From Crocinitomicaceae bacterium (GTDB lineage Bacteria; Bacteroidota; Bacteroidia; Flavobacteriales_D; Crocinitomicaceae): DNA of 64,000 nt. The notes beneath the pieces were generated by a model. It made no database searches. It was not told where the DNA came from and saw nothing but the letters and a program-made list of their open reading frames with translations. Each line of letters begins with the position of its first letter. Position 1 is the stretch's first letter. The stretch lies in assembly GCA_022447585.1 (NCBI GenBank), contig JAKVAR010000006.1, positions 558,001-622,000 on the forward strand. Direction: 5' to 3'. Made by a program: the position numbers and the translations under genes. This document shows, in pieces, positions 34,663 through 44,717 of the stretch.

Positions 34663-35064
34663 TGAAAAAGAGCTGATCGTTTGATCAACTCTTTTCTAGT
34701 AGTAAGTTATTTTTCTCGTAGTAGTTGTATAAAAACAACAAATTCTTCAAGTAGTGCGGAAGAATTTTTAAAACCTTATAATGGAAATAAAAAATCAGGA
34801 ATTTTCTTAACATTTGTGCGAAGCACAACTTTTATTTTTTGAAGAATTAAGAACTGTTATACTCTTTAATCAAACTAGAAAATGAAACTGCCTCTCCAAG
34901 CAGTGTTTATTCCTCAAAATGTCAAAGCAAAACGCTAAGAAAACTTCCTGATGTTCTCCTTATTTCTATAATCAAGTATACGAACTTATTTTTGATCTGT
35001 TCGGGCAGAATGAACATTGAGGCGCTTTGAATGAACATTAACCAATTACGGATTAATTTTAACT
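34663..35064. other. Non-coding stretch with terminator hairpins
   Basis: Converging 3' ends of the cyclase-family gene and the LytTR regulator. It holds the terminator at 34666-34695 and a second hairpin at 34740-34770 (AAATTCTTC/GAAGAATTT with a 10-base loop and T-rich tail). The other ~290 bases show nothing I can interpret. Confidence 0.6.
34666..34695 (+). terminator. Terminator of the cyclase-family gene
   Basis: AAAAGAG(C)TGATC-GTTT-GATCA(A)CTCTTTT with one internal mismatch, 4 bases after the stop codon. Confidence 0.8.
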
Positions 35065-35808
35065 TTAAATGTTCTCTAATCTTTTGAAAAAGACGTCTCT
35101 TTTGGCCGGAGACAATGGAACTTCAGAGCCATCTTTCATAACAACAGCACCACCATTCTTCTTATCGTATCTATCTACATAATCAATATTAACTAAGTGA
35201 GATTGCTGAACACGCAAGAAATTGTGACCTGCTAATAGGGTCTCATATTCTTTCAATGTTTTGGACACAAGAATTTTCTTATTCTCTAGTAAAAAGAAAG
35301 ATGTATAATTACGGTCTGCTTCGCATCGAATAATTTGATCTAATTCCACGACGTGAACGCTCTCTTGAGTTTTAAGAACGAGTCTACGCTTTTCACTCGG
35401 CTGTATGTTTTTTTGTAAAGCATCAAACTGAGTCGATTCTGATTTTTCTTCTATTGTTGTCAGGGCTTTTTCCAAAGCCGCCTTTAATTCTGTTGTGTCA
35501 ACTGGTTTTAGGAGATAGTCAAGAGCACTGAATTTAATTGCTTTAATCGCAAATTCTTCGTGAGCAGTAATGAAAATAACCTCAAAAGTTTTGTTCGGAA
35601 TAGAGGCTAATACATCAAAACCAGTACCATCAGGCATTTGAATATCTAAAAATACAATGTCTGGGTTGTGTTTTTCAATTGCGGCAATACCAGATTGGAC
35701 ATTTTCCCCTTCCGGGATGGTTTCAACCTCCATTCCAAAAGAATCAATCATCTTAGCAATTAGTTGTCTTGTTCTATTCTCATCATCGATAATTAGTACT
35801 TTCTTCAT
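35065..35808 (-). CDS. LytTR-type response regulator
   Basis: 247 residues. The receiver domain is MKKVLIIDDENRTRQL...DIVFLDIQMPDGTGFD (phospho-acceptor Asp55) with ITAHEEFAIKAIKFSALDYLLKPVD. The C-terminal LytTR DNA-binding domain has RCEADRNYTSFFLLENKKIL and FLRVQQSHLVNIDYVDRYDK. It is the partner of the upstream sensor kinase, whose stop is 4 bases before this start. The target genes are unknown. Confidence 0.95.
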   Translation of the reverse strand: MKKVLIIDDENRTRQLIAKMIDSFGMEVETIPEGENVQSGIAAIEKHNPDIVFLDIQMPDGTGFDVLASIPNKTFEVIFITAHEEFAIKAIKFSALDYLLKPVDTTELKAALEKALTTIEEKSESTQFDALQKNIQPSEKRRLVLKTQESVHVVELDQIIRCEADRNYTSFFLLENKKILVSKTLKEYETLLAGHNFLRVQQSHLVNIDYVDRYDKKNGGAVVMKDGSEVPLSPAKRDVFFKRLENI

Positions 35809-35812
35809 GCGG

Positions 35813-38041
35813 TTAGGTTGTTGGGTTATTTTCTATCGCGTATGGTAGCGAAATTAATACTTTTGTGCCAGTTTCCAATTCTTTATTGTAATCCTCTACT
35901 AGAAGACTACCTCCGGTTTTATATTTTTTGTTTAAATTTTCAATTCTCTGACTTGTAATATCCATGGCCATGCTCTTATGAGCTGAACTCTTTTTATTCG
36001 CTCGAGATCCTTTTCTACCAATTCCATTATCAATAATCGAAATAATGAGCATATCGTCTTGCTTACTAAACTCAACTGAAATAAACCCTCCATCGATTGT
36101 GTGTAGTTGACCATGTTCTATAGCATTTTCAATGAATGGTTGAGTAATCATTGGTGGTATAATGGCGGATTCATCAAATAGCTCATCTGATGCAATTATG
36201 TCAAATTCAAAACGATCCTCAAAACGCAATTTTTGCATTTCTAAATATTTCTGCAAAATTTCTATTTCTGTGTTAATCGAAATATACTCTTTAGGCGAAT
36301 TTTCAAGAATTAAACGCATTAATCGCGAAAAATTAACTAAAAACTTAGAGGAATTTACCGTGTCATGTTCGTAAATATAACTTTGAATAACCGACATGGC
36401 GTTAAATACAAAGTGCGGGTTCATCTGTGTTCGAAGCAGTGTTTGTGACATCTCAGCTTCCCGCTGTTGCTGCTTAATTTTTGTTTGATTCCATCGATAG
36501 AATATTATAATACCAGCAAGTACAATGATAATCAAAAAGGCAACGATGATATACATTTGAAAGTTATTCCTCAATTGACTATTTTCTAACTTTGTTGCGG
36601 TTAAAGTTCTTTCTTGTTGTTGGCGTTGAATCGAATCAGCCTGAGAATTAATCAATCTTTCTCTTTGCTCTGAGCGATAAGACTCATTTAATTCTGCAAT
36701 TTTTGTGGCGGATTGAAGTGTCGTATTGCTGTCTAAATAGTTTAAATAAAGCTCCATGTATTCCAGAGATTTTTCCGTGTTATTTATATCCTTATATACA
36801 TCAGCAATTGTTCTATACGTATGGTAAATTTGGTTCTGAGCTCCGTATTGTTCACGAATTTCTATTGAACGATTTAAGTAGTTGAGGGCATTTTTATATT
36901 TACCTTGCTCTTTAAATACTGTGCCTACGTTGTGGTATACTCCAGCAATCTTTTCTTTATTACTTGTTGACTCATAGTAAACCAGGGCTTGGTTAAAATT
37001 ACTGGAAGCAAGGTTATATATGTCTTGTTCATTATAAACCATTCCCAAGATGTTATGGGTTTCACCAAGACCATTTAAATCATGCAACTCCGTCAGTAGT
37101 TTTATAGAAAGATTTGCATTTTTAATCGCTTGAGAGTATTGAGCTCGATCTAGTTGAACTTCGGCTAAGCTTGTGTAAGCTAGGGCCATTTGTCGCCTGT
37201 CTTGTATTTGTTTCGCAAAACTAAGGGAGGTTCTAAAATAGTCTTCCGCTGCATCAAGGTTTAGGATTAACTCTTGAGATTTCCCTAATTCACGATTGAA
37301 TTGCGCCATTAAATGAACGTTGTTAGCCTCTTCAGCCATCTGCAAACTGATTTGATTTTTCGCAACACTCAATTCAATTTGACCGAAAAAACTATAAACT
37401 TCTGCTTGCGTATTAAAAGCTTTAGATAGAACAGATTTGTCTTTAATTCTGCGCGCAGAACGAATGGCTTTGTTTGAATAGTAAAGTGCGGAGTCTTTTT
37501 CATTGGAAACCATAAAGTTTCTAGACAGGTATGCATAAGACTCTGATAATTTTTTATTGTCTTTTATTTTACGAGCAATTTTTTCAGCCATTCTTAAATA
37601 AAAATCAGCCGTTTCGATTTCCTGCATACTACTGTGGTAATAACCAAGATGTCGATATATTTTAAATTGAACGTCATCACTTGAAATGAGTTTGTTCAAA
37701 AATGGTTGACACGAAACAATTGTCCTGAAATATTCTTCTAAATTCCCATTCTTTTCGGAAATTTCAGCACTAAAAAATAATGCGTTGAATCTAATGGAGT
37801 CTTCGAAATTTCGACTCTCTTTTAAAATGATGTGACGAATCGAATCAGCTTTATTGATATTGTTGATTTTGTAATACTCACCTAAGGCCATTAAACGGCT
37901 AAACTTTTTCTTTTTGTTTTGCTCTGCTTGATACGATTGAATCAATTGACCTTCGCGTGATTGTTGGGCATATGAAGAAGCCGAGGTAATAAGAATTACC
38001 AGCAAGAATTGAAAAAATTTCTGAATACTCAACTTATGCAT
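35813..38041 (-). CDS. TPR-containing LytS-type sensor histidine kinase
   Basis: 742 residues. A signal peptide (to ~25) is followed by about ten TPR-like helical repeats (~50-440) outside the membrane, a short coiled linker, one membrane segment (496-515) and a cytoplasmic HATPase domain. The phospho-acceptor His543 is in QMNPHFVFNAMSVIQSYIY. The N box is PPMITQPFIENAIEHG, followed by IIDNGIGRKG. This layout is common among Bacteroidota LytTR-system kinases. It is co-transcribed with the response regulator. The signal sensed by the TPR region is unknown. Confidence 0.95.
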   Translation of the reverse strand: MHKLSIQKFFQFLLVILITSASSYAQQSREGQLIQSYQAEQNKKKKFSRLMALGEYYKINNINKADSIRHIILKESRNFEDSIRFNALFFSAEISEKNGNLEEYFRTIVSCQPFLNKLISSDDVQFKIYRHLGYYHSSMQEIETADFYLRMAEKIARKIKDNKKLSESYAYLSRNFMVSNEKDSALYYSNKAIRSARRIKDKSVLSKAFNTQAEVYSFFGQIELSVAKNQISLQMAEEANNVHLMAQFNRELGKSQELILNLDAAEDYFRTSLSFAKQIQDRRQMALAYTSLAEVQLDRAQYSQAIKNANLSIKLLTELHDLNGLGETHNILGMVYNEQDIYNLASSNFNQALVYYESTSNKEKIAGVYHNVGTVFKEQGKYKNALNYLNRSIEIREQYGAQNQIYHTYRTIADVYKDINNTEKSLEYMELYLNYLDSNTTLQSATKIAELNESYRSEQRERLINSQADSIQRQQQERTLTATKLENSQLRNNFQMYIIVAFLIIIVLAGIIIFYRWNQTKIKQQQREAEMSQTLLRTQMNPHFVFNAMSVIQSYIYEHDTVNSSKFLVNFSRLMRLILENSPKEYISINTEIEILQKYLEMQKLRFEDRFEFDIIASDELFDESAIIPPMITQPFIENAIEHGQLHTIDGGFISVEFSKQDDMLIISIIDNGIGRKGSRANKKSSAHKSMAMDITSQRIENLNKKYKTGGSLLVEDYNKELETGTKVLISLPYAIENNPTT

Positions 38042-38127
38042 ATAGTAAAAATAATATTTTCTACTAGTAAATTTAACCTTGTGTAATAGAGTTTAAGCGC
38101 GAAACTCAAAAACTAAGGACAATTACT

Positions 38128-38135
38128 TATCTTTG
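38128..38135 (+). promoter_or_regulatory. Promoter -7 element TATCTTTG for leuS
   Basis: TATCTTTG fits TAnnTTTG and ends 23 bases before the leuS ATG. No -33 TTG is evident. Confidence 0.5.
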
Positions 38136-38158
38136 CCCCTTTAAAAGTCATATCAGAG

Positions 38159-40936
38159 ATGGAGTATAATTTTAGAGAAATAGAGTCAGATTGGAGAAAA
38201 TTCTGGGCTGAGAATAAAACTTTTAGAGCGGAGGATAATTCTGTGAAACCAAAGTTTTATGTTTTAGATATGTTCCCTTATCCTTCTGGAGCTGGATTAC
38301 ATGTTGGCCATCCATTAGGTTATATTGCATCTGATATTTACGCAAGATATAAGCGCCATCAAGGCTTCAATGTGTTGCATCCAATGGGGTACGATTCATT
38401 TGGTTTGCCTGCGGAGCAATATGCAATACAAACTGGTCAACATCCAACTATTACGACTGAACAAAACATTGCACGTTACCGTGATCAACTAGATAAGATT
38501 GGTTTTTCATTTGATTGGGATAGAGAGGTTAGAACTTCTTCTCCGGAATATTACAAATGGACACAGTGGATTTTCAAGCAATTATTTAACGCGTATTACA
38601 ACAACACAACGGATAAAGCTGAGACTATCGATTCTTTGGTTACCGAGTTTGAAACAAATGGTAATGGAAATGTGAATGCTTGTACGGATTTGGAAACTGT
38701 TTTCACAGCAGAAGAATGGAAGGCATTTTCAACAAAAGAAAAGGAACAAACTTTGCAAGAATATAGATTGGCTTATTTAGCGGATTCATGGGTTAATTGG
38801 TGCCCGGCTTTAGGAACTGTATTGGCAAATGATGAAGTTGTAGGTGGTGTTTCTGAAAGAGGAAGCCACCCTGTCGAGCAAAAGTTAATGCGTCAATGGT
38901 CTATGCGAATTAAAGCATACGCTGAGCGTTTATTGACGGGGTTGGAAAAAGTTGATTGGACGGATTCTATCAAAGATCAACAACGCAACTGGATTGGAAA
39001 ATCAATTGGTGCTTCTGTGCAGTTTGCACTAGATGGTTTCGATGAAAAAATCGAAGTATTTACAACACGTCCTGATACAATTTACGGTGTGTCATTTATG
39101 GTTTTAGCTCCGGAACACCCTTATGTAGATAAAATCACAACAGAAGCGTTTAAATTAGGTGTTGCCGAATACAAACAACAGGCTGCTTTGAAGTCGGAAA
39201 GAGATCGTCAGGCAGATGTGAAAAACATTACTGGACAAAATACCGGCGCTTTCGCAATTCACCCGTTCACTGGAGATAAAATTCAGATTTGGATTGGTGA
39301 TTATGTTTTAGCTTCTTATGGAACAGGTGCGGTTATGGCCGTTCCATGTGGAGATCAAAGAGATTGGGATTTCGCGAAGCATTTTGATATCGAGATTAAA
39401 AACATTTTCAAGGATAAAGATATTTCAGAAGCGGCGTATGTTGAGAAGGATGCTGTGATTGCAAACTCTGACTTCTTAAATGATTTACCGGCTAAGAAAG
39501 CAATGAAATTGGCTATTTATGAAATTCAACAAAGAGGATTTGGTAAAGGTCAAACCAATTATAGATTGAGAGATGCAGTTTTCTCCAGACAACGTTATTG
39601 GGGAGAACCGTTCCCAGTTTTTTATAAGGATGAATTGCCATACTTGGTAGAAGATAAAAACTTACCGATTACTTTACCAGAAGTAGATAAGTATTTACCA
39701 ACTGAAGATGGTGAGCCACCTCTAGCAAGAGCTGAAGATAAAGCTTGGAACCACTTTGAGGGAGATCGTATGGAGTTCAATACAATGCCGGGTTGGGCTG
39801 GAAGTTCATGGTATTTCTTAAGGTATATGGATCCCAAAAACGATCATGAGTTTGTTGCAAAGGACAAAGTAGAATATTGGCAGAATGTTGATTTATACAT
39901 TGGAGGCTCTGAGCATGCAACAGGTCACTTATTGTATTCTCGTTTCTGGACTAAATTCTTGAACGACTTAGGACATATTCCATTTGATGAGCCGTTCCAA
40001 AAAATGATCAATCAGGGGATGATTTTAGGACGTAGTAGTTTTGTTTATCGGGTGAAGGACACGAACAAGTATGTTACTGTTTCTAAACATCGGGACTATG
40101 ATGTGTTGCCAATTCATGTTGATATTTCATTGGTTGAAAATGATAAGCTTGATGTTGAGGCATTCAAAAAGTGGAGAGTTGATTATGCCAATGCTGAATT
40201 TATTTTAGAAGAGGATGGAACATATATTTGCGGCCATGAGGTTGAGAAGATGTCAAAATCAAAGTTCAACGTTCAAACTCCAGACGATTTAGTCGAAAAG
40301 TATGGAGCAGATACTTTACGTATGTACGAAATGTTCCTTGGACCATTAGAACAAAGTAAGCCTTGGGACACACAAGGTATTAGTGGAGTGCATAATTTCT
40401 TGAAGAAACTTTGGAGATTGTTTCAAATGAACGAACAAGGTGAGGCTAATCTATCTGATGAAGAACCAGGAAAGGATAGCTTAAAGACTTTACATAAGTT
40501 AATTAAGAAGATTACAGAAGATTTAGACCGTTTCTCTTTCAATACGGGAGTCTCAGCATTTATGATTGCGGTAAATGAATTGAATGAACAGAAATGTAAC
40601 AATAAAGCGATTTTAGCGGATTTAGTCGTATTACTTTCTCCATATGCTCCTCATATTTCAGAAGAGTTGTGGACTAAATTAGGGAATGCTGCAGGATCAT
40701 TAAGTGTAGCTCCAATTCCAGAATTCGATGCAAGTCACTTAGTGGAGGCAAATCATAAGTATCCAGTTTCATTCAATGGAAAAATGAGGTTCTTATTGGA
40801 ACTTCCTACTGCCATGAATCCTAAAGAAGTTGAGGCAGCAGTTTTGGCCAATGAACAAGCACAAAAGTACCTGGAAGGCAAGTCACCTAAAAAGGTAATT
40901 GTGGTGCCTAAGAAGATTGTAAACGTGGTTCTTTAG
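38159..40936 (+). CDS. leuS: Leucyl-tRNA synthetase
   Basis: 925 residues. The class I signature HIGH appears as HVGH at 48-51 (GAGLHVGHPLGYIA) and KMSKS near residue 697 (VEKMSKSKFN). The editing domain lies between, with TRPDTIYGVSFMVLAPEH and YGTGAVMAVPCGDQRDWDFA. It charges tRNA-Leu; a tRNA-Leu(CAA) lies in the same window but is not linked. The length is slightly above the bacterial average because of insertions around residues 150-190 and 640-690, which is usual in Bacteroidota. The gene appears single and ends at the terminator at 40959-40995. Confidence 0.97.
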   Translation: MEYNFREIESDWRKFWAENKTFRAEDNSVKPKFYVLDMFPYPSGAGLHVGHPLGYIASDIYARYKRHQGFNVLHPMGYDSFGLPAEQYAIQTGQHPTITTEQNIARYRDQLDKIGFSFDWDREVRTSSPEYYKWTQWIFKQLFNAYYNNTTDKAETIDSLVTEFETNGNGNVNACTDLETVFTAEEWKAFSTKEKEQTLQEYRLAYLADSWVNWCPALGTVLANDEVVGGVSERGSHPVEQKLMRQWSMRIKAYAERLLTGLEKVDWTDSIKDQQRNWIGKSIGASVQFALDGFDEKIEVFTTRPDTIYGVSFMVLAPEHPYVDKITTEAFKLGVAEYKQQAALKSERDRQADVKNITGQNTGAFAIHPFTGDKIQIWIGDYVLASYGTGAVMAVPCGDQRDWDFAKHFDIEIKNIFKDKDISEAAYVEKDAVIANSDFLNDLPAKKAMKLAIYEIQQRGFGKGQTNYRLRDAVFSRQRYWGEPFPVFYKDELPYLVEDKNLPITLPEVDKYLPTEDGEPPLARAEDKAWNHFEGDRMEFNTMPGWAGSSWYFLRYMDPKNDHEFVAKDKVEYWQNVDLYIGGSEHATGHLLYSRFWTKFLNDLGHIPFDEPFQKMINQGMILGRSSFVYRVKDTNKYVTVSKHRDYDVLPIHVDISLVENDKLDVEAFKKWRVDYANAEFILEEDGTYICGHEVEKMSKSKFNVQTPDDLVEKYGADTLRMYEMFLGPLEQSKPWDTQGISGVHNFLKKLWRLFQMNEQGEANLSDEEPGKDSLKTLHKLIKKITEDLDRFSFNTGVSAFMIAVNELNEQKCNNKAILADLVVLLSPYAPHISEELWTKLGNAAGSLSVAPIPEFDASHLVEANHKYPVSFNGKMRFLLELPTAMNPKEVEAAVLANEQAQKYLEGKSPKKVIVVPKKIVNVVL

Positions 40937-41357
40937 TTAGAATCAATTCTAATATTTGAAGCGTAATTTATCTTTCGAATGGTTACGCTTTTTTTGTGAT
41001 ATGATTTTTTCTATGATTAGAAGTAGTATGCATAAGTATGGTTCAACACATCTAAAAAGTGGTTGTTTTTATACTGCGCTTTCACTTTTAAAATGAGCGC
41101 ATTGAATGGAATGTCGAAAGGTTATTGGAAGTCCGAAGGAATCACCGATAGTGTTCGGTAATCAAAAAAGGAAGGATGTTAAAGAATTACAGCGCTAGCG
41201 TTTTTTTGTCTCATTTTTTGTCTCAATGCCAAAAAAGAATATCCTGTTTGTTAATTGATTGATAATAATAGTGAACTGTATTTATCGTTCGGTTATGTAT
41301 GCATGCATTGGACTTTGGCACGTGCTTTGCTTATAATTTACCGTAAAACTCAATATC
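40937..41357. other. Non-coding stretch between leuS and the DUF3108 gene
   Basis: It holds the leuS terminator (40959-40995), a hairpin with a GCGC stem near 41073-41101, and a perfect tandem duplication of 12 bases TTTTTTGTCTCA at 41202-41225. TACAGCGCTAG just before it recurs in the other gap at ~52000. No gene is seen. The DUF3108 promoter should lie near 41300-41330 but is not clear. Confidence 0.5.
40959..40995 (+). terminator. Terminator of leuS
   Basis: AAGCGTAA (40959-40966) pairs with TTACGCTT (40983-40990) over a 16-base loop, followed by a T run, 22 bases after the stop. Confidence 0.75.
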
Positions 41358-42140
41358 ATGAAAAAGTACGTTTATCTTATAGCAATGGTTGGTTTGTTCT
41401 TCGGGATGACGAGTTCGAACCTAGTTTCATATCCAACAGTGTCGAATTCGGCATTTCAAGTGGGGGAAAAATTGCGGTATAGAGTAACCTATGGTTTTAT
41501 GGATGCTGGTGAGGCAGTTATGGAGGTTAGATCTACTAAGAGAAAAGGGAATAATCGTTCTTTATATCATTGTGTTGGTAAAGGTAAAACCTTGGGAGGC
41601 TTCAACGCCTTCTATAAGGTGCGAGATGTTTACCAGACGTATATTGATAAGCAATCAATTATGCCGTGGTTTTTTGTTCGAGATGTAAATGAAGGAGGAT
41701 ATAAAATCAACCAAGCATATTCATTTAAACAAAACCAATACAAGGTTTATAACGGAAAAAAGGATATAGATGTCCCAATGGGTGTTCAAGACATGATCTC
41801 ATCTTTTTACAAAGCACGAACATTAAACTTCAATGGAATGAAGAAAGGTCAAACATTTGATTTCGATTGTTTCATGGACGATGAGGTTTATAATTTGAAG
41901 ATTAAGTATGTTGGAGACGAAACAATTAGAATTAGAAAAGGAAAATTCAAGTGTCATAAGTTTATGCCAGTGGTACAAACAGGTAGATACTTTGAAAGTG
42001 AAGAAGACGTGCAGTTCTGGGTTACTGCAGATAAAAACAAAATCCCAGTATTAGTTAAAGCAAAAATACCGGTAGGCTCAGTTAAAATGCACCTTGTGGA
42101 ATGGAGTGGTTTGAAGAATGAGTTGAGTAGCAAGATGTAA
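41358..42140 (+). CDS. DUF3108 domain secreted protein
   Basis: 260 residues. A signal peptide (to about 20) is followed by FQVGEKLRYRVTYGFMDAGEAVMEV, here matching DUF3108, then YKVRDVYQTYID and FDCFMDDEVYNLKIKYVGDE. DUF3108 proteins are periplasmic or outer-membrane-linked, with no settled function. A single gene with its own terminator, followed directly by copy 1 of the 64-base intergenic repeat. Confidence 0.85.
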   Translation: MKKYVYLIAMVGLFFGMTSSNLVSYPTVSNSAFQVGEKLRYRVTYGFMDAGEAVMEVRSTKRKGNNRSLYHCVGKGKTLGGFNAFYKVRDVYQTYIDKQSIMPWFFVRDVNEGGYKINQAYSFKQNQYKVYNGKKDIDVPMGVQDMISSFYKARTLNFNGMKKGQTFDFDCFMDDEVYNLKIKYVGDETIRIRKGKFKCHKFMPVVQTGRYFESEEDVQFWVTADKNKIPVLVKAKIPVGSVKMHLVEWSGLKNELSSKM

Positions 42141-42160
42141 TTTGATGCTTACCGTATAAG

Positions 42161-42190
42161 AAAGGGGACTATAGTTAGTCTCCTTTTTTT
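42161..42190 (+). terminator. Terminator of the DUF3108 gene
   Basis: An 11-bp stem AAAGGGGACTA/TAGTCTCCTTT (one G-U) with loop TAGT, ending in a T tract, 20 bases after the stop. The 64-base repeat starts at the next base. Confidence 0.85.
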
Positions 42191-42254
42191 GTGCGTTTAG
42201 ACGGGCTATTCGCTATATCTTTTTTACAAAAGGATGTCGCTGCTATCCCTAACG
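42191..42254 (+). repeat. 64-base intergenic repeat, copy 1
   Basis: It is 57/64 identical to 51746-51809 in the same orientation. The core includes ACGGGCTATT, a central hairpin (ATCTTTTT-TAC-AAAAGGAT, 42217-42235) and a conserved end GCTATCCCTAACG. Both copies sit directly behind a terminator of a plus-strand gene. No coding potential. Confidence 0.85.
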
Positions 42255-42269
42255 CTGAAAATTATGCAA

Positions 42270-44717
42270 TTACTTCGCTGAAAATTGATATTGTAATGTA
42301 AAATATCCGCCAATACCATCTGATGGTAAAATACCTGGACCAGGATAACCTGTAGCTCTTCTGGTAAAGTATTTGTTATTCGTGAAATTTGTTACTCCAA
42401 GTTCCAATTGGAAGCGTTTTTTGAATGCGTAACGAGCAGAAAAGTCCATCACAAAATAAGCTGGAATTAATCCGATAACAGCATCACCTGAGGGCTCAAT
42501 GGAGTTAGATGCATCGGAAAATTGCTCGGAGTTGTAAGACGCTTGAACTTGCAGACTAAGGCCTTTATATCTGTATTTAATTCCTGATTTAAGAATGTAA
42601 GAACTGACGTACTCCACCTTCTTATCCAAGAAATTTGGCTCTTTTGATGAAATGTAATTCGCATCTATATACGCCGCATTTATGAAAAGTGATAAAAAGT
42701 GCTTTGTAGAGTCATTGAATGCTTTTAAGAAATCTATTTCAGTAAACAATTCAATTCCATAGTTCTGAGCGTCACCAATATTTGTTCTTTCTTTTTTAAT
42801 CGTTCCTGGTTTTGGTGCTAGTCCAATTTTGTCTCCATAAAAAATGTAGAATCCAGCTAAATCATAAATGATAAAGTTGTTTATTAACCCACGAAAACCA
42901 AGTTCTGCTGTATAACCGTGTTCATCTTTAATCAAGCTGTCTATAATAATGTTTGGGTTGTTAATTCGGATATCTGTGAAGTTAATTGCTCGGTAATTTT
43001 GTGTAAAATTCCCATATACTGATGATCGCTTTGCAATTTTATAAGCGGTTCCGGCCCCAAGTAATGGAACTATTCTGCGCGTACTATTATTATCATCAAT
43101 CGTGTATGTAGCTAGTGTGTCCTGGTTCAATGGATGAATGATATATTGTTTGTAATAGCCCTTAGAGCTACTCTCAATATACTCAAATCGACCACCAAAA
43201 TTCAGGGTCCACTTGCTACCTAGAAATAAGATGTTCTCTGCAAAAAACGCTAAATTCTCCGAAGGGTATGAAAATGCAGATGCTTCTAAATCAGTTGAAT
43301 TTTGAAACCTAAAGTTAGCATCATCACCTCCAGTTGCTAAACCTTGATTGGCTGTAGAATTTCCTTGGTAATAGCGGGCCCCTACTAAAAACGCGCCGGT
43401 TAATTTCGGTTTTGCAGTATCATTTCTCAAATTGTATTTTTTCAAATATCGCGCCTCTATACCCGCATTTTGAAAATCTCCAGAAATCATTTCACGCACT
43501 CCGTTATGATCGGCTTGGGTAATCTTTCCTAAAAAGCCTAAAGTCTGTCTTTGGGATAGCATGCCAAAAGCACGGACATTTAAATGGGACTTCTTACCGA
43601 TTTCATGGTCATAATGCAGTGCAAGTATATTCCAGTTAACACTAAACCAATTCCGATCTCTTAAACTTTGTGTGGGATCTTCTTCAAATAATAGATCGGT
43701 TAAACCACCTGCTTGTTTTGCCAAGTAATCCATGTGCGTGTATTCCAAACGTACTTTTGCTTTGTCTGTTAAGTGATATCCAACTTGAGCAAAAAGCTGT
43801 TGCTGATTGAAGTTACTGTTGTCTCTGTATCCATCACCACGTTTATACTGGTAATAAGCTTGATAAAACACACGATTGTGAGTGCCTGCAACACGATTGA
43901 ATGTCCCAAAGTAATTGTATAGGCCAACGGTGTTTCGTGTAGTGAATTCAAAAGGTGTGTTTGATGGAGCATCTTTGATTATGAAGTTCAACAACCCGCC
44001 AAACTGAGTTCCAAATTGTAATGATGCTGAACCACGAATGATCTCAATAGACTTCAACGCTTCTAATGGAGGGGTATAATAGCTTTCTGGATATCCTAAT
44101 GCATCTGCACTAATGTCATATCCATTTTGCCGCGTGTTGAAGTTAGCGGCTCTATTTGGGCTTAATCCACGCCCTCCAATGCCAAGCTGAATTCCCGAAC
44201 CATCACTTTCCCATATGTTCAGGCCAGGTATTTTAGCAAAAATCTCACGTGGATTTGCAGAGGATTTTGCGCCGCTCAATTTGGAAAGTTCTATAACGGC
44301 ATTGGTTCCAGTATAGATTTGAACACCTTTAACTGGAGGCAGAAAACCAACGTCAAAATCAGCTAGCCTTTTACTCATTACATTGGTTTCAGCTATTTCT
44401 TGAACCTTAATCGAAAGCTGGACTTTAAAATTCCGGGATTTTATATTATTCGAATTAGCAATGAGGATAGTCGATTTATAGCCGTTCGCTGTGAACACTA
44501 TACTATCGTTAATTTCTGCGTGAATTCTGTAATTACCATCAAGATCTGCTCGAGCATATTTTCCTTGAGTTAAGTTTTGCACTTTTACGGATGGAATAGA
44601 TGTTTGTGATCCATCCAAAACGGTTCCTGATATGAATTGAGCATTAACTCCAAGTGCAAGGAGTTCAAAACAATATAATAGAATAAGACGTGTTATCGAT
44701 TGAAAGGTTCTATCCAT
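42270..44717 (-). CDS. TonB-dependent receptor of the iron locus
   Basis: 815 residues. A signal peptide (ending LGVNAQ) is followed by a carboxypeptidase-like domain (ISGTVLDGSQTSIPSVKVQ) and a plug domain with GIGGRGLSPNRAANFNTRQN and EIIRGSASLQFGTQFGG. The barrel ends FELGVTNFTNNKYFTRRATG-like and YFTLQYQFSAK. The plug resembles siderophore/iron receptors (FecA-like), and the gene is last in an operon with imelysins and a di-heme oxidoreductase, so iron-complex uptake is the likely role. Its start overlaps the HTTM gene by 25 bases, implying coupled translation. Confidence 0.9.
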   Translation of the reverse strand: MDRTFQSITRLILLYCFELLALGVNAQFISGTVLDGSQTSIPSVKVQNLTQGKYARADLDGNYRIHAEINDSIVFTANGYKSTILIANSNNIKSRNFKVQLSIKVQEIAETNVMSKRLADFDVGFLPPVKGVQIYTGTNAVIELSKLSGAKSSANPREIFAKIPGLNIWESDGSGIQLGIGGRGLSPNRAANFNTRQNGYDISADALGYPESYYTPPLEALKSIEIIRGSASLQFGTQFGGLLNFIIKDAPSNTPFEFTTRNTVGLYNYFGTFNRVAGTHNRVFYQAYYQYKRGDGYRDNSNFNQQQLFAQVGYHLTDKAKVRLEYTHMDYLAKQAGGLTDLLFEEDPTQSLRDRNWFSVNWNILALHYDHEIGKKSHLNVRAFGMLSQRQTLGFLGKITQADHNGVREMISGDFQNAGIEARYLKKYNLRNDTAKPKLTGAFLVGARYYQGNSTANQGLATGGDDANFRFQNSTDLEASAFSYPSENLAFFAENILFLGSKWTLNFGGRFEYIESSSKGYYKQYIIHPLNQDTLATYTIDDNNSTRRIVPLLGAGTAYKIAKRSSVYGNFTQNYRAINFTDIRINNPNIIIDSLIKDEHGYTAELGFRGLINNFIIYDLAGFYIFYGDKIGLAPKPGTIKKERTNIGDAQNYGIELFTEIDFLKAFNDSTKHFLSLFINAAYIDANYISSKEPNFLDKKVEYVSSYILKSGIKYRYKGLSLQVQASYNSEQFSDASNSIEPSGDAVIGLIPAYFVMDFSARYAFKKRFQLELGVTNFTNNKYFTRRATGYPGPGILPSDGIGGYFTLQYQFSAK

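Noticed and set aside
42191..42254. Treating the 64-base repeat as a CRISPR or integron site
   Set aside because: Copies are 9.5 kb apart, without regular spacing, cas genes, integrase or cassette structure.
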